A stretch of DNA of 22,420 nt from CAYXTC01 sp964468405. GTDB lineage: Bacteria > Patescibacteriota > Minisyncoccia > Minisyncoccales > GWA2-38-27. Below, one piece after another: positions 15,018-21,732 of this stretch. A program made the position numbers and the translations under genes. The stretch's first letter is position 1, and each line of letters begins with the position of its first letter. The notes below the pieces were generated by a model, which saw only the letters and a list, made by a program, of their open reading frames with translations, was not told where the DNA came from and did not search any database. The stretch is from assembly GCA_964468405.1 (NCBI GenBank), contig CAYXTC010000005.1, positions 1 to 22,420 on the forward strand, read 5' to 3'.

Positions 15018-15383
15018 ATGGCCAAAAAGATTCTAATAATTGAAGACGATAAGTTCCTGAGAGAACTAATCTCCCAGAAATTAAGCAAGGAGGGATACGA
15101 AATTGTGGAAGCGGTAGACGGAGAAGAAGGGATAGAATCTGCAGAAAAAGAGAAGCCTGACCTTGTCCTTCTTGATCTTATTCTGCCGGGCATAGACGGC
15201 TTTGAGGTATTAGCCCGCCTTAAACAGGACTCTTCTGCTCCTCCAGTGGTTATTCTTTCCAACCTAGGAGCCAAAGACGACATTGACCGGGGCTTGAAAA
15301 TGGGAGCAGAAGGCTACCTTATCAAAGCCCACTTTACTCCGACAGAAATAATCGATAAGGTAAAAAACATTTTAAAAGAGTGA
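15018..15383 (+). CDS. Receiver-only response regulator, intact
   Basis: This CheY-like single domain has 121 residues. All key residues are present: the acidic pair in IIEDDKF, the phospho-Asp in VLLDLILPG, the switch Ser in VILSNLG and the Lys in GYLIKAHF. The 'SNLGAKDDIDRGLKMGAEGYLIKAHFTP' region is split here as SNLGAKDDIDRGLK and AHFTPTEIIDKV; this style is common in Parcubacteria regulators, from memory. It starts seven bases after the first regulator and ends one base before mutM, so it is within the operon. The cytosolic kinase upstream is its likely phosphate donor. The downstream target is unknown because there is no effector domain. Confidence 0.92.
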   Translation: MAKKILIIEDDKFLRELISQKLSKEGYEIVEAVDGEEGIESAEKEKPDLVLLDLILPGIDGFEVLARLKQDSSAPPVVILSNLGAKDDIDRGLKMGAEGYLIKAHFTPTEIIDKVKNILKE

Positions 15384-15384
15384 A

Positions 15385-16245
15385 ATGCCAGAACTTCCGG
15401 AAGTAGAAGTAACGGCGAGAGGGTTAAAGACAAAGGTCCTAGGAAGGACCTTTGTTGACGTATGGACGGATTTTCAGAAAATAGTCAAAAAACCTGGTTT
15501 TAAAAAATTTAAAGAAGAGTTAAAGGGAAGAGAAATAAAGAGGGTTAGAAGAAGGGGGAAGAATATTATAATAGACCTTTCAGAAAATCTTTCCCTCTTG
15601 ATCCACCAGAAGATGACGGGCCATCTTCTTTACGGAAAATGGGAAAGAAAGAAAGGAGGGTGGGAACCCCGCGGAAGCAAGATCATGGAAGACAGAAACA
15701 ACGGATACATTCACTTAATGTTTTACCTTGATAATAAAAAAATGCTGGCTTTGTCGGATCTAAGAAAGTTTGCCAAAGTTGAGCTCTGGGAAACAGGAAA
15801 ACTAGAAGAGTCCGAGGTGTTTACCGATCTAGGCCCCGATCCTTTAAAAATCTCTTTCCGTGAATTTAAGGAAGCGATAAAGGAAAGGAAGGGAAAGATC
15901 AAGAAAGTTTTAATGGATCAAAAGGTTCTGGCAGGAGCAGGAAATATTTACTCTGACGAGGCGCTTTTCCGCGCCAAGATTCATCCTTTTAAAAGGGTTT
16001 CTGATTTAACAGGAGAGAACTTTAAGAACTTGTATCAGGCCCTAATCGAAGTTTTGAAGAAGGGCATAGAAGCGGGAGGGGAGAGTATTTCAGATTACAG
16101 GAACCTTAAGGGAGAAAGGGGCGGCTTTGATGAATTCAGGAAAATATATAGAAAAGATAAGTGTCCCTCTTGCGGCGGTCCCGTAAAGAGAGAAAAACTG
16201 GGGAATAGAAGCACTTACTTCTGCCCCAAACGTCAAAAACTATGA
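15385..16245 (+). CDS. mutM: Formamidopyrimidine-DNA glycosylase, with an incomplete zinc finger
   Basis: MutM/Fpg removes 8-oxoguanine and formamidopyrimidines from DNA and nicks the strand. The protein has 286 residues. The mature N-terminus PELPEVE gives catalytic Pro2 and Glu3; Lys59 lies in RRRGKN. Other motifs are 'IHQKMTGHLLY', 'LSDLRKFAKV', 'DLGPDPL' and the helix-two-turn-helix loop 'LAGAGNIYSDEALF'. The C-terminal zinc finger should have four cysteines, but here it reads C260-x2-C263, then FC280-P-K-R283. The fourth Cys is Arg (CGT, one base from TGT). The loop Arg of the finger (NRSTYFC) is kept. Metal binding may be weakened or completed by another residue. It overlaps holA by four bases (ATGA). 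Confidence 0.93.
   Translation: MPELPEVEVTARGLKTKVLGRTFVDVWTDFQKIVKKPGFKKFKEELKGREIKRVRRRGKNIIIDLSENLSLLIHQKMTGHLLYGKWERKKGGWEPRGSKIMEDRNNGYIHLMFYLDNKKMLALSDLRKFAKVELWETGKLEESEVFTDLGPDPLKISFREFKEAIKERKGKIKKVLMDQKVLAGAGNIYSDEALFRAKIHPFKRVSDLTGENFKNLYQALIEVLKKGIEAGGESISDYRNLKGERGGFDEFRKIYRKDKCPSCGGPVKREKLGNRSTYFCPKRQKL
15430..15455 (+). repeat. 10-bp inverted repeat inside mutM
   Basis: ACAAAGGTCC (15430-15439) and GGACCTTTGT (15446-15455) form a perfect hairpin with a six-base loop. It lies 45 bases inside mutM. No U-tract follows, so it is not a terminator; it might slow translation or an RNase entering mutM, or be chance. Confidence 0.5.
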
Positions 16246-17189
16246 TTATTTTTCTTTACGGAGAAGACGGTTATAGTATAAGAGAAAAGATCAAAGAAAT
16301 TGTTGGAAAATACAAAAAGGTCCACCAAAAAGGGCTTGATTTGAAATATATAAATTCCTTCAGTGAGAACCCAGAGCAAGAATTTACAAAGTTTAAAAAC
16401 AGCTTTAGACAAACCTCAATGTTCAAAGAGAAAAAGCTGTTGGTTATTGAAGATCCGTTCAGCAATTCTCTTTTGGAAAAGGAAATCTTAAAACACAAAG
16501 ATATTTTTGCAAAAGGAGATGATATAGCCCTTGTTTACAAGCAAGGAAAGATTGATTCTAAAAACGACCTTGTGAAGTTTCTTAAGAAAAAAGCCAAGTC
16601 CCAGGAGTTTAAACCTTTAACGGGAAACGGATTAAAGAGATGGGTTAAAAATGAGGTAAACAGGAATAGAGGAAAAATATCTCTCCAGGCCTTGGAGAGT
16701 CTGATTGGATATGTGGGCAATGATCTTTGGCGCCTAAGCCAGGAGATTAACAAACTGACTAATTATAAAGGAGGCCAGCAGATTAACATAGAGGATGTGA
16801 GATCTTTTGTGGAGCGTGACTTGCAAACTGATATATTTAAAACCATTGATGCTATAGGCCAGAAAAACAAAAAGAAAGCGATTAATCTTTTACACGAACA
16901 CCTAGAAAAAGGGGATTCTCCCCTGTATCTTCTTGCTATGATTAATTATCAATTTCGCAATATTCTTTTAGTTAAAGATTTTATTGAGAAAAGAAAACCC
17001 TATCCTCTTTTAGTAAAAGAAAGCGGCCTTCATCCTTTTGTAGTTAAGAAGAGCGCTTCCCAGTCGCGTCATTTTACCCTTGAGGGATTAAAAAAAATCT
17101 ACCGTACAATTTTTAAGGTAGATCTGGATATAAAAACGGGTCAGGTGGTTCCAGAGTTGGCTCTGGATATGCTTGTAGCAGAAATTTAG
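16242..17189 (+). CDS. holA: DNA polymerase III delta subunit
   Basis: The delta subunit opens the beta sliding clamp within the clamp loader. The protein has 315 residues with the family start 'MIIFLYGEDGYSIREKI', then 'FRQTSMFKEKKLLVIED', the linker 'LVYKQGKIDSKNDLVKFLKK', 'GNDLWRLSQEINKLTNY' and the C-terminal collar region 'DSPLYLLAMINYQFRNILLVKDF'. It has no Walker motif, as expected of delta. It starts inside the mutM stop (ATGA), so the two are probably translationally coupled. It ends in a four-base convergent overlap with rpsT and no terminator separates them. holA next to rpsT is a frequent bacterial arrangement. Confidence 0.92.
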   Translation: MIIFLYGEDGYSIREKIKEIVGKYKKVHQKGLDLKYINSFSENPEQEFTKFKNSFRQTSMFKEKKLLVIEDPFSNSLLEKEILKHKDIFAKGDDIALVYKQGKIDSKNDLVKFLKKKAKSQEFKPLTGNGLKRWVKNEVNRNRGKISLQALESLIGYVGNDLWRLSQEINKLTNYKGGQQINIEDVRSFVERDLQTDIFKTIDAIGQKNKKKAINLLHEHLEKGDSPLYLLAMINYQFRNILLVKDFIEKRKPYPLLVKESGLHPFVVKKSASQSRHFTLEGLKKIYRTIFKVDLDIKTGQVVPELALDMLVAEI

Positions 17190-17446
17190 CCCCTATTTAC
17201 CATTTTAGTAAGGCGGGATTTCTTCCTGGAGGCAGTATTTTTCTTGATCACCCCTTTTTTGGCTGCTTTGTCTATCGCTTTATAAAGTTGGGACAATAAA
17301 CTCCTGGCCTCTTCTTTTTTGTTGCTCTTAACTAAACTCTGGACCTTTTTGGTAAGGTCTTTCAATTTCTTTTTATAATCTAGATTTCTTTCCCTTCTCC
17401 TTTTATTCTGACGTAAAGATTTTTTAGCGGCTTTAATAACGGGCAT
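17186..17446 (-). CDS. rpsT: 30S ribosomal protein S20
   Basis: S20 is a primary binding protein of the 16S rRNA 5' domain. This 86-residue, Lys/Arg-rich protein opens MPVIKAAKKSLRQNKRRRERN and has the two long helices of the family, with 'AIDKAAKKGVIKKNTASRKKSRL' typical of the C-terminal half (quoted here as AIDKAAKKGVIKKNTAS then RKKSRL). It is convergent with holA, the stop TAA (17188-17186) overlapping the holA stop. Upstream on the minus strand TATGAT (17466-17461 region) could be a -10 box, but no good -35 is seen. It may also receive read-through past the radical SAM terminator. Confidence 0.95.
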   Translation of the reverse strand: MPVIKAAKKSLRQNKRRRERNLDYKKKLKDLTKKVQSLVKSNKKEEARSLLSQLYKAIDKAAKKGVIKKNTASRKKSRLTKMVNRG

Positions 17447-17475
17447 AATAAAGATAATTTATCATAGATAAATAA

Positions 17476-17502
17476 AAAACGCAAGGCAGTGCCCTGCGTT
17501 TT
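17476..17502 (-). terminator. Terminator of the radical SAM gene
   Basis: AAAACGCA (17476-17483) pairs with TGCGTTTT (17495-17502), then one A/C mismatch, GGC/GCC and a three-base loop. On the minus strand it is followed by TTTATTTATC. It separates the radical SAM gene from rpsT. Confidence 0.8.
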
Positions 17503-17510
17503 ATTATAAC

Positions 17511-18959
17511 CTACGCTTCCTTTCTTTTGCTAAGAAGGTCGCGGAGAAATTGTTTTGATCTTTTTTCCAGACGTCGGATTATTGTCCTGATATAGAACTT
17601 GAGATGCGCTTCCCGGAAGTGCCTGACCAGGAGTCTTCGGTTGAATAGGGTGGTCAGGTATTCCCCGAGGAAATCTACTCCTCCTTTTGAGAGGAAGAAT
17701 AAGATATTTCCCACAGAGGAAAACTTTCTTAATCCTGAAAAAACACTTTTTTGAAGCTGTTCCGGAGTCATTCGAGCCGGCTTAAACACCGCTCTTGTGC
17801 CGGTATGATTAGCCGGATCATCAGTTAGGATTCTCCCCTCTCTTTCTAGTCTTTGGTGAAGGGGGGTTCCGAAAAGCGGGGTCAAGACAGTCATCTGGAT
17901 AGAGGGAATACCCATCTTTTTGGCCCATTTGGCCGTTTTTTCTGCTGTGCTTTCATCGTCTGCGTCGAAGCCGGCGACGAAAGAACCATGCACTGACTCT
18001 AAGAGTCCGGCCTGCTTAATCTGGGCCAAGCATGCCTCTGTCTCTTCAAGGGTTTGGCCCTTATTCATCTCTTTTAGAGAATCGGGGTTGACAGACTCAA
18101 GGCCCATGCACAGAAATCTGCAGCCGGTTCTTTTGGCCAATCTCAGCCACTCTTTATCTTTTCCTATGCTTACTCTCACTTGAGCGGCCCAGGGCGGGAT
18201 CTGGTCTAATCTGCGGATCATTAATTCGAGAATCTCTTTGCTTTTATTTCTGTTGCCTGCGAAATGGTCGTCACAGAAGAAAACTCCCGGGGGGTTTACT
18301 CTTTCTATGTATTCTACTACGGCCTCAGGGCTTCTTTGTCTCGGAGTTTTGAACATGCGGGGAACGCAGCAGAAATTGCAGTTATGGGGGCATCCTCTGC
18401 TGCTTTCGATAGAGATAAAACGAAGGGGTCTTTTTCCTAAAACAATGCTGTAATCGGGAAAGGGAGAGTCAGCGTTCAAATCAGGAAGGTCGGGAGAAAC
18501 AGGATTGTAGATTGATTCTCCGTCTTTTTTCCAACAAAGGTTGGGAACCTGACGGATGTCTCTTTTCCCCTGCATCATTTCCAGTAAAGCCGGAAAAGCG
18601 AATTCTCCTTCATGGCGGACTACAAACTCAGCAACGCTTAGTCCGTCTTCCGGCCGAAAGGTTACGTGAGGACCGCCCATTACTACAGGAGCCCCGCTTG
18701 CTTTCTTAGTGAAAGAGGCAAATTCTTGGGCTCGGCCGTGGGTGGCAGACAGGGAAGAGACCGCTATCAGATCTACTCCTTTTAATTCTTGGGCGATTTT
18801 TTTAGGAGCCAGGGCTGAAATCTCCTCCATTATTAGGGCCACCTGGTGACCTGCCTGTTTGGCTTTGGTAAGCAGGGTTAACAATCCGATACTGGGAATC
18901 CTGAACTTAGAGAAATAGTGGGGCTTGGGCAAGGCCGGAACAAATCCGAGGATCTTCAT
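17511..18959 (-). CDS. B12-binding-domain radical SAM protein
   Basis: The protein has 482 residues. Residues 1-135 form a cobalamin-binding-type Rossmann domain: MKILGFVPALPKP, 'SIGLLTLLTKAKQAGHQV', VDLIAVSSLSA and VVMGGPHVTF. The radical SAM domain starts near 180 with SIESSRGCPHNCNFCCVPRMF, split as SIESSRG and C190-x3-C194-x2-C197, the 4Fe-4S site. Next are the 'VFFCDDHF' and 'FLCMGLESVNPDSLKEMNKG' strands. A basic helical C-terminus follows. Family members are methyltransferases, cyclases or thioether-forming enzymes; the substrate cannot be told from sequence and no partner gene adjoins. A fair SD (AAAGGATG) precedes the ATG, and the gene has its own promoter and terminator. Its C+G-richer codons differ from uvrB, hinting at transfer. 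Confidence 0.85.
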   Translation of the reverse strand: MKILGFVPALPKPHYFSKFRIPSIGLLTLLTKAKQAGHQVALIMEEISALAPKKIAQELKGVDLIAVSSLSATHGRAQEFASFTKKASGAPVVMGGPHVTFRPEDGLSVAEFVVRHEGEFAFPALLEMMQGKRDIRQVPNLCWKKDGESIYNPVSPDLPDLNADSPFPDYSIVLGKRPLRFISIESSRGCPHNCNFCCVPRMFKTPRQRSPEAVVEYIERVNPPGVFFCDDHFAGNRNKSKEILELMIRRLDQIPPWAAQVRVSIGKDKEWLRLAKRTGCRFLCMGLESVNPDSLKEMNKGQTLEETEACLAQIKQAGLLESVHGSFVAGFDADDESTAEKTAKWAKKMGIPSIQMTVLTPLFGTPLHQRLEREGRILTDDPANHTGTRAVFKPARMTPEQLQKSVFSGLRKFSSVGNILFFLSKGGVDFLGEYLTTLFNRRLLVRHFREAHLKFYIRTIIRRLEKRSKQFLRDLLSKRKEA

Positions 18960-18997
18960 AGTTCACATCCTTTCTTTTGTTGTCAAGGTTCTGTTTT

Positions 18998-19026
18998 ATT
19001 ATTAATAAAATACGAGCAAAGGTCAA
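18998..19026 (-). promoter_or_regulatory. Promoter of the radical SAM gene, overlapping the uvrB stop
   Basis: On the minus strand, TTGACC (19026-19021), a 17-nt spacer and AATAAT (19003-18998). The uvrB stop TGA (19025-19023) is inside the -35 hexamer. The leader is about 30 nt. Confidence 0.6.
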
Positions 19027-20963
19027 GAGTTTTCCATTTTTTTTATAAGATCCCTTATTTCTGCTGCTCTTTCAAAATTAAGGTCCTTGGCAGCTTTTTT
19101 CATTTCTTTTTCCAGGAGTTTCTTGTCTTTTATATAATGAAACTCTGTTTCTGCTTTTTCTTCTTTTGCCCCGAAAAGCCATTGCCTTATTTCTTTAGTA
19201 ATGGGCTGAGGCTTTATGTTGTGTTTTTCGTTATAGGTCTTTTGGATTTTTCTCCTTCTTTCTATTTCTTCGATTGCTTCTCTCATGGACTTGCTTATTT
19301 GGTCTGCGTAAAGAAGAACCCTTCCTTCGGGATGTCTGGCTGCCCTGCCCATAATTTGAATCAAGGTGGTTCTGTCCCTCAAGAACCCTTCTTTGTCTGC
19401 GTCTAAAATTGCGATCAAGGAGACCTCCGGCAGATCCAACCCCTCTCTTAGAAGATTAATTCCCACCAAAACATCGTATTTTCCTTTTCTTAAGTCTTTC
19501 AGTATGCCTGGTCTTTCTAGAGTTTTCACTTCCGAATGAAGCCATTTTGTTTTTAATCCTTCTTCTGAAAGATAATCAGACAAAGACTCTGCCAGTCTTT
19601 TGGTTAGGGTTATAACAAGGGTTCTTTCTCCTTTTTTTACTCTCTTTTTTATCTCTGCAATTAAGTCATTCACTTGGTTCTGGGAAGGCCTTACTTCAGT
19701 TTCAGGCTCTAGCAGCCCAGTGGGCCTTATCAACTGCTCTACTATTTGTCGGGACTTTTCCTTTTCGTATTTTCCAGGGGTGGCAGAAACATAGATAGTT
19801 TTATCTACTCTTTTTTCAAACTCTTTTAGGGTTAGAGGGCGGTTGTCCACGGCAGAAGGAAGCCGGAAACCGTGCTTTATTAGAGTTTCTTTTCTTATCT
19901 TATCCTGCACAGACATTGCTTTAATCTGAGGAATGGTCATATGGGATTCGTCGATAAAGACAAGGAAGTCTGAATTATGAACGTGTCTGTAGTAATCAAT
20001 TAAAGAAAAGGGGGCCTCTCCCGGCCTTCTGAACTCTAAGTGGCGGGAGTAGTTCTCAACTCCGTGGCAATAGCCGGTTTCTTCAAGCATTTCCAAGTCG
20101 TATTGGGTTCTTTCCTGCAGCCGCTGGGCTTCTAAGATTTTATTTTGTTTTTTAAGGACTTCTACGCTATCTGCCATTTCCTCTCTTATGTTCTGGACAG
20201 CGATCTTTAAATTATCCTCCGGGGTAGTCCAAAAGACAGCCGGAAAAATCTTAAAACTTGATATTTTTTGCTCTTTCAAAGAAACATTTTCTTCCCTTGT
20301 TGAAAGACTCTCTACGCTATCTTCGCACATCTCAATCTTCAATATTTTTTCTCCGGTGACTAAAAACAATTCAATGACATTGCCTCTTACCCTAAAGTTT
20401 CCCGGGGCAAAGTCGTAGTCATTTCTTTGGTAATGAAGAGAGGTGAGGATAGACAACAACTCTCTTCGTTTTATCTTCTGCCCTATTTTTATCTCGAAAG
20501 AGACCTTTTGGTAGTTGTAAGGGGAGCCGAGATTGTAAATACAAGACACAGAAGCGCAAATGATAGTGTCTTTTCTGATTAGAAGATCTTGAATAGCAGC
20601 ATGTCTTAATCTGTCTATTTCTTCGTTTATCTGGGCGTCTTTTTCGATATAGGTGTCTGTCTGAGGAATGTATGCTTCCGGCTGATAGTAGTCATAATAA
20701 CTTACAAAATAATGGACAGCATTATTGGGGAAGAATTCTTTAAATTCTTGGTACAATTGAGCGCAGAGCGTCTTGTTGTGGCTTATAACCAAAACAGGTT
20801 TTTGGATTTTTTCAATAGTCTCGGCTGCTGTGAAAGTTTTTCCGCTTCCGGTAACGCCCAAAAGCACCTGGTTTTTTGCCCCGGCGTTAATGTTTTGGGT
20901 TAGAGCCTGAATCGCCCCAGGCTGGTCTCCTGTGGGTTGGAATTGGGAGCGGAGCTGAAACAT
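19023..20963 (-). CDS. uvrB: UvrB excinuclease subunit
   Basis: UvrB is the damage-verifying helicase-like subunit of nucleotide excision repair; it receives damaged DNA from UvrA and recruits UvrC. The protein has 646 residues, near the family norm. Walker A is GVTGSGKT (36-43). The damage-probing beta-hairpin is 'VSYYDYYQPEAYIPQTDTYI' (about 88-107). The helicase motif II is DESH (338-341). Motifs 'YVSATPG', 'GINLLREGLDLPEVSLIAIL' and 'QIMGRAARHPEG' follow. A C-terminal UVR domain for UvrC contact covers about 612-646. It is divergent from ruvA with 14 bases between start codons. A candidate promoter, TTGGCA-18-TAACTT, lies in the ruvA coding region (21012-20983). No SD is seen. Confidence 0.96.
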   Translation of the reverse strand: MFQLRSQFQPTGDQPGAIQALTQNINAGAKNQVLLGVTGSGKTFTAAETIEKIQKPVLVISHNKTLCAQLYQEFKEFFPNNAVHYFVSYYDYYQPEAYIPQTDTYIEKDAQINEEIDRLRHAAIQDLLIRKDTIICASVSCIYNLGSPYNYQKVSFEIKIGQKIKRRELLSILTSLHYQRNDYDFAPGNFRVRGNVIELFLVTGEKILKIEMCEDSVESLSTREENVSLKEQKISSFKIFPAVFWTTPEDNLKIAVQNIREEMADSVEVLKKQNKILEAQRLQERTQYDLEMLEETGYCHGVENYSRHLEFRRPGEAPFSLIDYYRHVHNSDFLVFIDESHMTIPQIKAMSVQDKIRKETLIKHGFRLPSAVDNRPLTLKEFEKRVDKTIYVSATPGKYEKEKSRQIVEQLIRPTGLLEPETEVRPSQNQVNDLIAEIKKRVKKGERTLVITLTKRLAESLSDYLSEEGLKTKWLHSEVKTLERPGILKDLRKGKYDVLVGINLLREGLDLPEVSLIAILDADKEGFLRDRTTLIQIMGRAARHPEGRVLLYADQISKSMREAIEEIERRRKIQKTYNEKHNIKPQPITKEIRQWLFGAKEEKAETEFHYIKDKKLLEKEMKKAAKDLNFERAAEIRDLIKKMENS

Positions 20964-20971
20964 GGTAAAAT
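20943..20971 (+). promoter_or_regulatory. Extended -10 promoter of ruvA (leaderless)
   Basis: TTGGGA (20943-20948), a 17-nt spacer and TGG-TAAAAT (-10 at 20966-20971). The ATG at 20978 follows after six bases, so transcription should begin on the start codon. The promoter lies in the first codons of the divergent uvrB. Confidence 0.65.
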
Positions 20972-20977
20972 GGGTTA

Positions 20978-21541
20978 ATGATAAGTTATTTAAAAGGAAA
21001 CGTTATTGCCAAAAAGGAAAAGTTTGTAATCTTAGACGTAAATAGCGTTGGTTTTAAGGTTTTTCTTTCACAGAGGACTCTTTCTAAGGTATCAGAAAAC
21101 CAGAGGACGCTCAAGTTGTTTTGTTTTTTGGCAGTGACCGAAAACAGGTTTGATTTGTACGGGTTTTTAGAATATAAAGAACTGGAACTTTTCGAATTAG
21201 TAGAAAAAATAAAGGGAGTAGGCCCCAAGGCCGCTCTTGAAATAGCCGCTCTCGGTCCTCTGGAGAGAATAAAAGAGAGGATAAGGCAGAGAGACAGCAG
21301 TTTATTTGAAGGCATCCCCGGTATCGGGCGCAAAAAAGCCATGGCCATTACTTTAGATCTTTCAGGAGAAATTGAGAGTTTGGATAAAAAAAATTCTAAA
21401 AAAGACGAAGCAGAAGACGCTTTGGTTAATCTGGGGTTTTCTCGTCAAAGAGCCAGAGAGGCTCTCAAGAAAATTCCCAAAGAAGGCCAAAACGCAGAGC
21501 AAAAAGTGAAACAGGCTCTAAAAACATTAAGTAAAAGTTGA
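20978..21541 (+). CDS. ruvA: RuvA Holliday junction-binding protein
   Basis: RuvA tetramers hold the four-way junction and load RuvB. The protein has 187 residues. Domain I is an OB fold (about 1-62, MISYLKGNVIAKKEKFVILDV and 'TENRFDLYGF', split from the longer run). Domain II has two helix-hairpin-helix motifs, 'VEKIKGVGPKAALEI' (75-89) and 'FEGIPGIGRKKAMAI' (110-124). Domain III (about 142-185) is the RuvB-contacting UBA-like domain: EAEDALVNLGFSRQRAREAL. The usual acidic pin region is somewhat altered but the fold looks complete. No SD precedes the ATG, and the promoter predicts a leaderless mRNA. The TGA stop is part of the -35 box of the next promoter. Confidence 0.95.
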   Translation: MISYLKGNVIAKKEKFVILDVNSVGFKVFLSQRTLSKVSENQRTLKLFCFLAVTENRFDLYGFLEYKELELFELVEKIKGVGPKAALEIAALGPLERIKERIRQRDSSLFEGIPGIGRKKAMAITLDLSGEIESLDKKNSKKDEAEDALVNLGFSRQRAREALKKIPKEGQNAEQKVKQALKTLSKS

Positions 21542-21566
21542 CAAAAGCTGAGCCCTTTGTTATCTT
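21538..21566 (+). promoter_or_regulatory. Promoter of the Ile leader peptide and regulatory-domain gene
   Basis: A perfect TTGACA (21538-21543), a 17-nt spacer and TATCTT (21561-21566). The -35 contains the ruvA stop TGA (21539-21541). The start near 21573 is about five bases before the leader-peptide ATG. Confidence 0.75.
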
Positions 21567-21577
21567 TGAATAAGAAT

Positions 21578-21643
21578 ATGTTTTTGGGAAGAATAGCAAA
21601 CATTATCATTATTAATCCTCTTTTGAGAAAGAGGCGTCCTTGA
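21578..21643 (+). CDS. Ile-rich attenuator leader peptide, 21 residues
   Basis: The ORF begins ATG-TTT-TTG-GGA-AGA-ATA-GCA-AAC and then has four Ile codons in a row (ATT ATC ATT ATT, 21602-21613). It continues as NPLLRKRRP and stops at TGA (21641-21643). Five of its 21 residues are Ile and three are Leu. The Ile run ends just before RNA segment 1, and the peptide's last codons encode segments 1 and 2 of the attenuator. This is the arrangement of ilv/leu-type leader peptides. The start codon is about five bases from the predicted mRNA end and has no SD, like other genes here. The peptide product itself needs no function; its translation would be the sensor. Confidence 0.75.
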   Translation: MFLGRIANIIIINPLLRKRRP

Positions 21644-21700
21644 CTCTAATTTCTAAAAAAACAGTGTCAGGCCTCTTTCTCAGAAGAGGTTTTCTTTTTT
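21617..21700 (+). promoter_or_regulatory. Transcription attenuator: pause, antiterminator and terminator hairpins
   Basis: There are four segments. Segment 1, CCTCTTT (21617-21623), pairs with segment 2, AAAGAGG (21628-21634), around a four-base loop. Segment 2, AAAGAGGC (21628-21635), pairs with segment 3, GCCTCTTT (21671-21678). Segment 3, CCTCTT (21672-21677), pairs with segment 4, AAGAGG (21684-21689), directly before the U-rich tract (21690-21700). With a ribosome stalled on the Ile codons, segment 1 is covered and 2:3 can form, freeing the transcript. With rapid translation to the stop codon, segment 2 is covered and the 3:4 terminator forms. If translation fails, segments 1-2 and 3-4 can pair fully over 19 bp, also ending at the U-tract and terminating. 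Confidence 0.75.
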
Positions 21701-21732
21701 AGTTCTTTGAAAAAAAGAATAGGAGAAAGGCA

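Noticed and set aside
18981..18986. TTGACA on the minus strand in the radical SAM leader
   Set aside because: A -10 box 17-20 nt downstream would fall on the start codon itself, so a transcript from it could not include the gene start. The promoter at 19026-18998 fits better.
21620..21625. Leucine as the amino acid sensed by the attenuator
   Set aside because: There are only two adjacent Leu codons and they lie inside segment 1. A ribosome stalled there would cover segment 2 and favour the terminator, opposite to the logic needed.
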